Part shown: piece by piece, positions 59,862-64,000 of the stretch
Layout: every line of letters begins with the position of its first letter
Position numbering within the stretch: the first letter of the stretch is position 1
Assembly: GCA_965602675.1 (NCBI GenBank)
Contig: CBFCZO010000004.1
Location: 13,668 to 77,667, forward strand
Length of the DNA: 64,000 nt
Reading direction: 5' to 3'
Origin: DATKUA01 sp965602675
GTDB taxonomy: Bacteria; Acidobacteriota; DATKUA01
The notes under the pieces: generated by a model
What the model saw: only the letters and a program-made list of their open reading frames with translations
What the model was told of the DNA's origin: nothing
Databases searched by the model: none
Program-made: the position numbers and the translations under genes

Positions 59862-61775
59862 ATGAAAAAACCGTCGCCGGCATTTCACAACATCATCTTT
59901 GTGCTGCTGGTGGTTTGGTTCCTGCTGCTGGCTGCGGCTTTCTTCGTCAGCAGGCCGATCGCGCTTATCGCTCTATTCCCCGATCTCCTCCTGCTGGCCC
60001 TGATCATCGCTGCGGCATACTCAATCGGCAGCTTCGCCACGCAGCAACTCCAGCTCGACGACGTCCTCCTCCCCGCCGAGGACTTCGTCCTCTCCACGGC
60101 TCTCGGCATGGCGGGCCTTGCCTTTCTGACAACCGTCGTCGGCCTGCTGGGGCTACTGACATGGTGGACCATCGGCGTGGGACTGATTATCGCCATCGCC
60201 GCCGGTTTCTATCGCATTATCGGCCTGGCGACGCCGCCCACATACCTCTTTGGTCCCGAGGATCTCGGCGAGGAGGCACCCGACCCGATCTCCTGGATGC
60301 AGTACATCGTTATCGCCATCTGGATGATCGCCTTGTCCAATTTCTGCTTCCTTCCTCCGGTGTTCGATGGAAGCCTGGCGGGCACGGTCGGCTCGGCATC
60401 GCAGTGGGTGTTGAAAAACGGGATCGGCTTCGGGCCGGAGACCACGCCGGAAGCGATCTCGATCCCGGGCGGACTGTGGGCGATGGCTCTTGCCTTGCGC
60501 TCCCCACACCTGGTCACCCTCATCAACGGATTGCTGGGAGGGCTCGCTGTCGGCGCTATTTACACCTTCGCAAAGCGTTATTGCGGCCCTCTGGCCGCAC
60601 GCTCCACACTGCTGACGGCCACGAGCTTGCCGCTGTTCGCGTTCACCATGCTCGCTCCTCACGCGGGGATGGCGCTCGCCCTCTACCAGTTCTGCGCCTT
60701 CTTCTGCGTCCTCCGCTGGTACGACGAGAAGCGCAAGCGCTGGTCGGTCCTGGCTGGTATCTTCTTCGGCCTCAGCCTCGGCGTTTCGGCTACAAGCCTG
60801 CTCTTCCTGCCGCCGCTGCTCGCCACAGCTTTCATCTGGGCGTTGATCCGCAAGCGCGGGATCGAATATCTGCTGAACATGCTGCTGGCCGCGGTTGCGG
60901 CGATTGTTGCACTGATTCCCTGGCCGGCGATGAGCTCATATCTCTTCGGTTCCGCGATGACCTGGGCCGAACCGCTGATGTCGCTGAGCCGCCCCCCGAT
61001 CGTCGAGGGCCACCTGCGGATGCTTTTACTGCCGATCAAAATCTCCTTTCCGACGTTCTCGCTGCCGCCCTGGGAGGTGATCGGCCCGATCTTCCTCGTC
61101 TTCGTGCCCTTCTTTTTCATAACCTATCGCAAGAATCCCGCCAGCGGCCTCGCCGTGGCCACAGGCATGGCCTTCCTCGGCTTCGGCGAAATCTTCGGCC
61201 TCGACCTCACCTACCGCCTCTCGGGTCTGATGCTGCTCGCGGTGCCGGCGGCGCTCGCCGCTCACAGGTTCCTCGATACCGGCTGGCGCAAGAAATTTGC
61301 CATCGGCATGCTCTATTGCCTCATCGGCTGGCAGATTTTCCACGCCACGGCGATGGTTGAAACCGTCTACTCGAGCCCCCACAGAATGCTGCTCGGACTG
61401 GAATCGTCTGAGGAATTCCTCCATCGGGGAGTCGATTACTATCCTTCGGCGCGCTACATCAACGCCATGCTGCCCGGCAACGCCCGCATACTGGGTCTTG
61501 GGAAACTGGGCTTGCTCTATATCGAGCGGGAAATGACGCTGGCCGGCCAGTCGGAGTTGGGATCGATCGCCCCGCTCCTGTCGGAGAATGGGGACGTCGA
61601 AAAGGCAATGAAATGGCTGCGCCGCAGGGATTACTCGCATCTGCTGGTCAATACAAAGGCCGGCGGGATCGGACGGCTCAGCAGCAAACAGATCGAGGTG
61701 CTCGGTTCCCGCCTCGAGCGCAAATTCCAGGAGAACGGCATTATCCTTTACGCCCTTCCGAGCGAAGGCAACTAG
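59862..61775 (+). CDS. GT-C-like polytopic membrane protein (possible glycosyltransferase)
   Basis: 637 residues with about 12-13 membrane helices followed by a soluble C-terminal domain (about 510-637). The layout (many helices, long loop after the early helices with FLPPVFDGSLAGTVGS, then the helical bundle and a periplasmic tail) resembles GT-C fold glycosyltransferases of the ArnT/PMT (GT39/83) kind. The usual Asp-Asp or Asp-Glu catalytic pair in the first loop is not evident; only single acidic residues are seen. Substrate unknown. It follows the TatD fusion by 21 bp. Confidence 0.6.
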   Translation: MKKPSPAFHNIIFVLLVVWFLLLAAAFFVSRPIALIALFPDLLLLALIIAAAYSIGSFATQQLQLDDVLLPAEDFVLSTALGMAGLAFLTTVVGLLGLLTWWTIGVGLIIAIAAGFYRIIGLATPPTYLFGPEDLGEEAPDPISWMQYIVIAIWMIALSNFCFLPPVFDGSLAGTVGSASQWVLKNGIGFGPETTPEAISIPGGLWAMALALRSPHLVTLINGLLGGLAVGAIYTFAKRYCGPLAARSTLLTATSLPLFAFTMLAPHAGMALALYQFCAFFCVLRWYDEKRKRWSVLAGIFFGLSLGVSATSLLFLPPLLATAFIWALIRKRGIEYLLNMLLAAVAAIVALIPWPAMSSYLFGSAMTWAEPLMSLSRPPIVEGHLRMLLLPIKISFPTFSLPPWEVIGPIFLVFVPFFFITYRKNPASGLAVATGMAFLGFGEIFGLDLTYRLSGLMLLAVPAALAAHRFLDTGWRKKFAIGMLYCLIGWQIFHATAMVETVYSSPHRMLLGLESSEEFLHRGVDYYPSARYINAMLPGNARILGLGKLGLLYIEREMTLAGQSELGSIAPLLSENGDVEKAMKWLRRRDYSHLLVNTKAGGIGRLSSKQIEVLGSRLERKFQENGIILYALPSEGN

Positions 61776-61803
61776 GCATAACACCCGGAAATAGAGGGAA
61801 AGA

Positions 61804-63447
61804 ATGAAAGAAAGATTCGACGATCTCGTTTCTCAGATCTTCAACGGCCTGTGGGAGGAGGATCCGGTCGAGGCCACCTATCTGGGGGTGCACGCCTACG
61901 ACTGCGTGTTGCCTCGGGCCGACGCCGCGCGACGCGCCGATTACTCCAAGCAGCGCAAGGGCTTTCTAAATTCGCTGGAGGAATTCCGCAACCGGGAGAG
62001 CGAGCTCGACACCCCGCGCAGAATCGATCTTGGCTTACTCGAAGCCGAGCTCGAGGTATCCCTTCGTGCCGATGAAGAGTTCAGGCTTCCGGAGCGGCGC
62101 GCCGATATGTATCCCTCCAACGCGCTGTTCGGCGTTTACCTGCTGGCGATGAGGCGGTTCGCCCCCATGGAGGAGCGGATGGCGGCCATCCGCGACCGCC
62201 TGCGCGACACTCCGCGCTTCCTGCGGGAAGGCGTGGAAAACCTCCTCGGTGGTGAAAATATTCCGCGCATCTGGACGGAGACGGGCATCCAGACCGCCCG
62301 TGGCGGGGAAGCGCTCTATGGCGGCGTGATCCCGCAGCTCGCCGCGCAGGTCCCCTCTCTGGAAAAGGAAGTCAACGAGGCGGCGAAGGATGCGCTCGAC
62401 TCGCTTGGAAGTTATATCAAATTCCTCGAGCGCGAGCTGCTGCAACGCAGCAGCGGAAATTTCGCCATCGGGCGCGAAGCCTTCGATTACCTGCTCGGGC
62501 GAAAGCATGGCCTGCCATACGACGCCGGACAGCTTCGTGAAATCGGCGGGCAGATGATCGAAGAGACGCAACGCCTGCTTGAAAAAACCGCCGCGAAAAT
62601 CGATAAGAACAAATCGTGGCCGGAGATCGTCGAGAGCCTCAAGGACGACCACCCGGCGGCCGACGCGATACTCGACACCTACCGCCGCGAGATGGAACAC
62701 GCGAGAGAATTCGTCGAGGAAAAAGATCTCGTCACCATCCCCGCCGGACAGAACCTTCAGGTCGTCGAAACCCCCGAGTTCGAGCGCGCGACCCTGCCCT
62801 ACGCCGCCTACGTGCCACCCGCGGCTTACGAGGAGCGGCAGGAGGGCTTCTTCTGGGTGACGCCGGTCGACGAGCAAGACGGCCCGCGGCGGCAGGATCA
62901 ACTCCGCGGCCACAGTAACTGGGGCATCCCCGTGACGTCGCTGCACGAAGGTTTTCCCGGCCACCACCTGCAGTTCTGCCGCGCCAACACCATCGATTCG
63001 GCGGTCAGGCGCCAGCTGATGACCACGGTCTATGTCGAGGGCTGGGCGCTCTACTGCGAAGAGATGATGCAGGAGCAGGGATTCGTCAGCGATCCGCGCA
63101 ATGTGTTGATCCGCCTCAAGGACCAGCTCTGGCGCGCCTGCAGGGTTGTGGTCGACGTCGGCCTCCACTGCTTCGGCATGGGATTCGACGAGGCGGTCGA
63201 GATGATGGTCGGGATCGCCAAGCTCGAGCGCGCCAACGCCGAGGCCGAGGTCCGTCGCTACACAATGACACCCACGCAGCCGATGAGCTACCTGATCGGC
63301 AAGCGCGAGATTTTACGCCTGCGCGATGAAGTAAAATCGCGCGAGGGCGAGAGTTTTGATCTCAAGCGCTTTCACGATTCTCTGCTCGACTACGGCGCCA
63401 TCCCGATATCCCTGATCAGGAATGACATGCTCACGGAACGAGACTGA
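61804..63447 (+). CDS. DUF885 family metallohydrolase
   Basis: 547 residues, DUF885 (M32-like, predicted zinc carboxypeptidase-type). The metal motif is HEGFPGHH (residues 381-388), and VYVEGWALYCEEMM about 30 residues downstream supplies the expected glutamate. The N-terminal helical region begins FDDLVSQIFNGLWEEDPVEATYLG, a family hallmark. There is no signal peptide, so it is probably cytoplasmic. AGAGGGAAAG precedes the ATG. The 28-bp gap from the previous gene suggests co-transcription. Confidence 0.9.
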   Translation: MKERFDDLVSQIFNGLWEEDPVEATYLGVHAYDCVLPRADAARRADYSKQRKGFLNSLEEFRNRESELDTPRRIDLGLLEAELEVSLRADEEFRLPERRADMYPSNALFGVYLLAMRRFAPMEERMAAIRDRLRDTPRFLREGVENLLGGENIPRIWTETGIQTARGGEALYGGVIPQLAAQVPSLEKEVNEAAKDALDSLGSYIKFLERELLQRSSGNFAIGREAFDYLLGRKHGLPYDAGQLREIGGQMIEETQRLLEKTAAKIDKNKSWPEIVESLKDDHPAADAILDTYRREMEHAREFVEEKDLVTIPAGQNLQVVETPEFERATLPYAAYVPPAAYEERQEGFFWVTPVDEQDGPRRQDQLRGHSNWGIPVTSLHEGFPGHHLQFCRANTIDSAVRRQLMTTVYVEGWALYCEEMMQEQGFVSDPRNVLIRLKDQLWRACRVVVDVGLHCFGMGFDEAVEMMVGIAKLERANAEAEVRRYTMTPTQPMSYLIGKREILRLRDEVKSREGESFDLKRFHDSLLDYGAIPISLIRNDMLTERD

Positions 63448-63457
63448 ATCCGTAGCC

Positions 63458-63485
63458 TTGTTTTAAGAATTCGCGGTGCTAGAAT
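63458..63485 (+). promoter_or_regulatory. Candidate promoter for the terminal lipoprotein gene
   Basis: TTGTTT (63458-63463), a 16-bp spacer and TAGAAT (63480-63485), about 39 bp before the ATG. Confidence 0.38.
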
Positions 63486-63524
63486 TGGGCGCTCTATCGT
63501 AGGGTCATCAGGGAAGGAAAAAGC

Positions 63525-64000
63525 ATGCACTATAGATATTTGCTAATTATGGCGGCAGTGATGCTGCCGGCACTGGCCTCCTGTTCGGGACCGGAATCCG
63601 CGGGCGACAGGGATGTTGTTCTCAACCTGATCGACCTGCAGAGCGTTGCGCGCCAGGTCGAGGAAACCGGAGAAATAGATCTCGATAACGACGACCACCG
63701 TTATTTCTGCCTCGCGGGGGGCTGGGCGACACCCTACAAACTATCCGACGAAGAGGGCGCGCCTCGGTTGACCGCCGCCGTCAAACGCGAGAGCATCCTG
63801 CGCTACAGCGTTGTGAAACCGGCCGATCGCTGGTTCGAATTCACCATCGGTCTGGCGGGCAAATACGGCAGCCTCGATCACCAGGCCGTCGAGATCTCAG
63901 CCGAGGGGCAGCCGCTCGATACCGTGGAGATCGATCCCGGCGTCGAGCAGACAAAGCTGATCCACATCCCGGCTTCGGCACAGAAGGTCGGCGAGAACAG
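63525..64000 (+). CDS. Lipoprotein of unknown function, 3' end outside window
   Basis: The frame is open from an ATG with GGGAAGGAAAAAGC upstream to the window end (158 codons). The first 25 residues are a lipoprotein signal: YRYLLIMAAVMLPALASC, with lipobox LASC, so Lgt and LspA should process it. The mature part is acidic and strand-rich (EIDLDNDDHRYFCLAGGW, WFEFTIGLAGKYG), like a beta-sandwich. The family cannot be named from this part; sulfatase-type proteins sometimes carry such an N-terminal domain, but that is a guess. Confidence 0.8.
   Translation, partial: MHYRYLLIMAAVMLPALASCSGPESAGDRDVVLNLIDLQSVARQVEETGEIDLDNDDHRYFCLAGGWATPYKLSDEEGAPRLTAAVKRESILRYSVVKPADRWFEFTIGLAGKYGSLDHQAVEISAEGQPLDTVEIDPGVEQTKLIHIPASAQKVGEN

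Noticed and set aside
1..64000. tRNA, rRNA, CRISPR arrays, insertion sequences, phage genes
   Set aside because: No cloverleaf-like GTTCGANTC context outside coding genes, no tandem spaced repeats, no transposase or integrase motifs. The tandem-HTH protein lacks a DDE or serine recombinase domain.

Overview
The window reads as a 64-kb chromosomal segment of a flagellated, double-membraned (diderm) bacterium with a GC-rich genome. Evidence for an outer membrane: an Omp85 protein, TamB, a SurA-type chaperone, lipoprotein-processing enzymes and a lipobox protein. Evidence for motility: about 20 flagellar genes in one run. MglA/MglB polarity genes, FlhF/FlhG, HDOD proteins, a carboxypeptidase-regulatory-like/TPR protein and a Memo-family protein point to an uncultivated lineage of deltaproteobacterial, Acidobacteriota or FCB/Gemmatimonadota-like type. 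I cannot assign a phylum from sequence alone. No rRNA, tRNA, CRISPR, insertion sequence or phage gene was seen. Coding density is high and frequent GTG/TTG starts are used.

Layout. 1-9.5 kb is housekeeping: the end of a sigma-54 regulator, a CPA2 antiporter, a sirtuin without zinc cysteines, carA-carB and pta. 9.6-13.1 kb (+) holds two paralogous tail-anchored coiled-coil proteins followed by mglB-mglA. 13.1-28.9 kb (-) is one flagellar/motor block: motA, a motB-like gene, motB, fliL, fliN, fliO, fliP, fliQ, fliR, flhB, flhF, flhG, fliA, fliM, fliY/fliN, two HDOD genes, a DUF2802 gene, fliK and an flhB-tail gene. flhA is missing between flhB and flhF. A good sigma-28-like promoter lies upstream of motA. 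29-34 kb (-) is ileS-lspA-lgt followed by a damaged M29 aminopeptidase gene. 34-38 kb holds a TPR protein, an AlaA-like aminotransferase and a glycerophosphodiesterase.

37.8-56.8 kb (-) contains two ABC-2-type permeases (one interrupted by two in-frame TAG codons), a Memo-family protein, an outer-membrane assembly cassette (tamB, a seven-POTRA Omp85 gene, a SurA_N-only chaperone), a protein with four tandem helix-turn-helix units, an acyl-CoA carboxylase set (carboxyltransferase, biotin carboxylase, biotin carrier) with a secreted peptidase-MA protein embedded in it, and plsC. 56.8-64 kb (+) contains larC, a stand-alone MetRS-beta-type tRNA-binding domain, a TatD-radical-SAM fusion, a GT-C-like membrane protein, a DUF885 metallohydrolase and the start of a lipoprotein gene.

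How it fits together: the flagellar block supplies the export gate, C ring, stator, sigma-28 and the FlhF/FlhG pair that usually sets polar flagellar number and place. The adjacent mglBA plus coiled-coil pair suggests a cell-polarity module. The least explained items are the tandem-HTH protein, the coiled-coil pair, the MotB paralogue lacking the ion-binding Asp, the seven-POTRA Omp85/TamB cassette and a structured non-coding stretch between ileS and the TPR gene.
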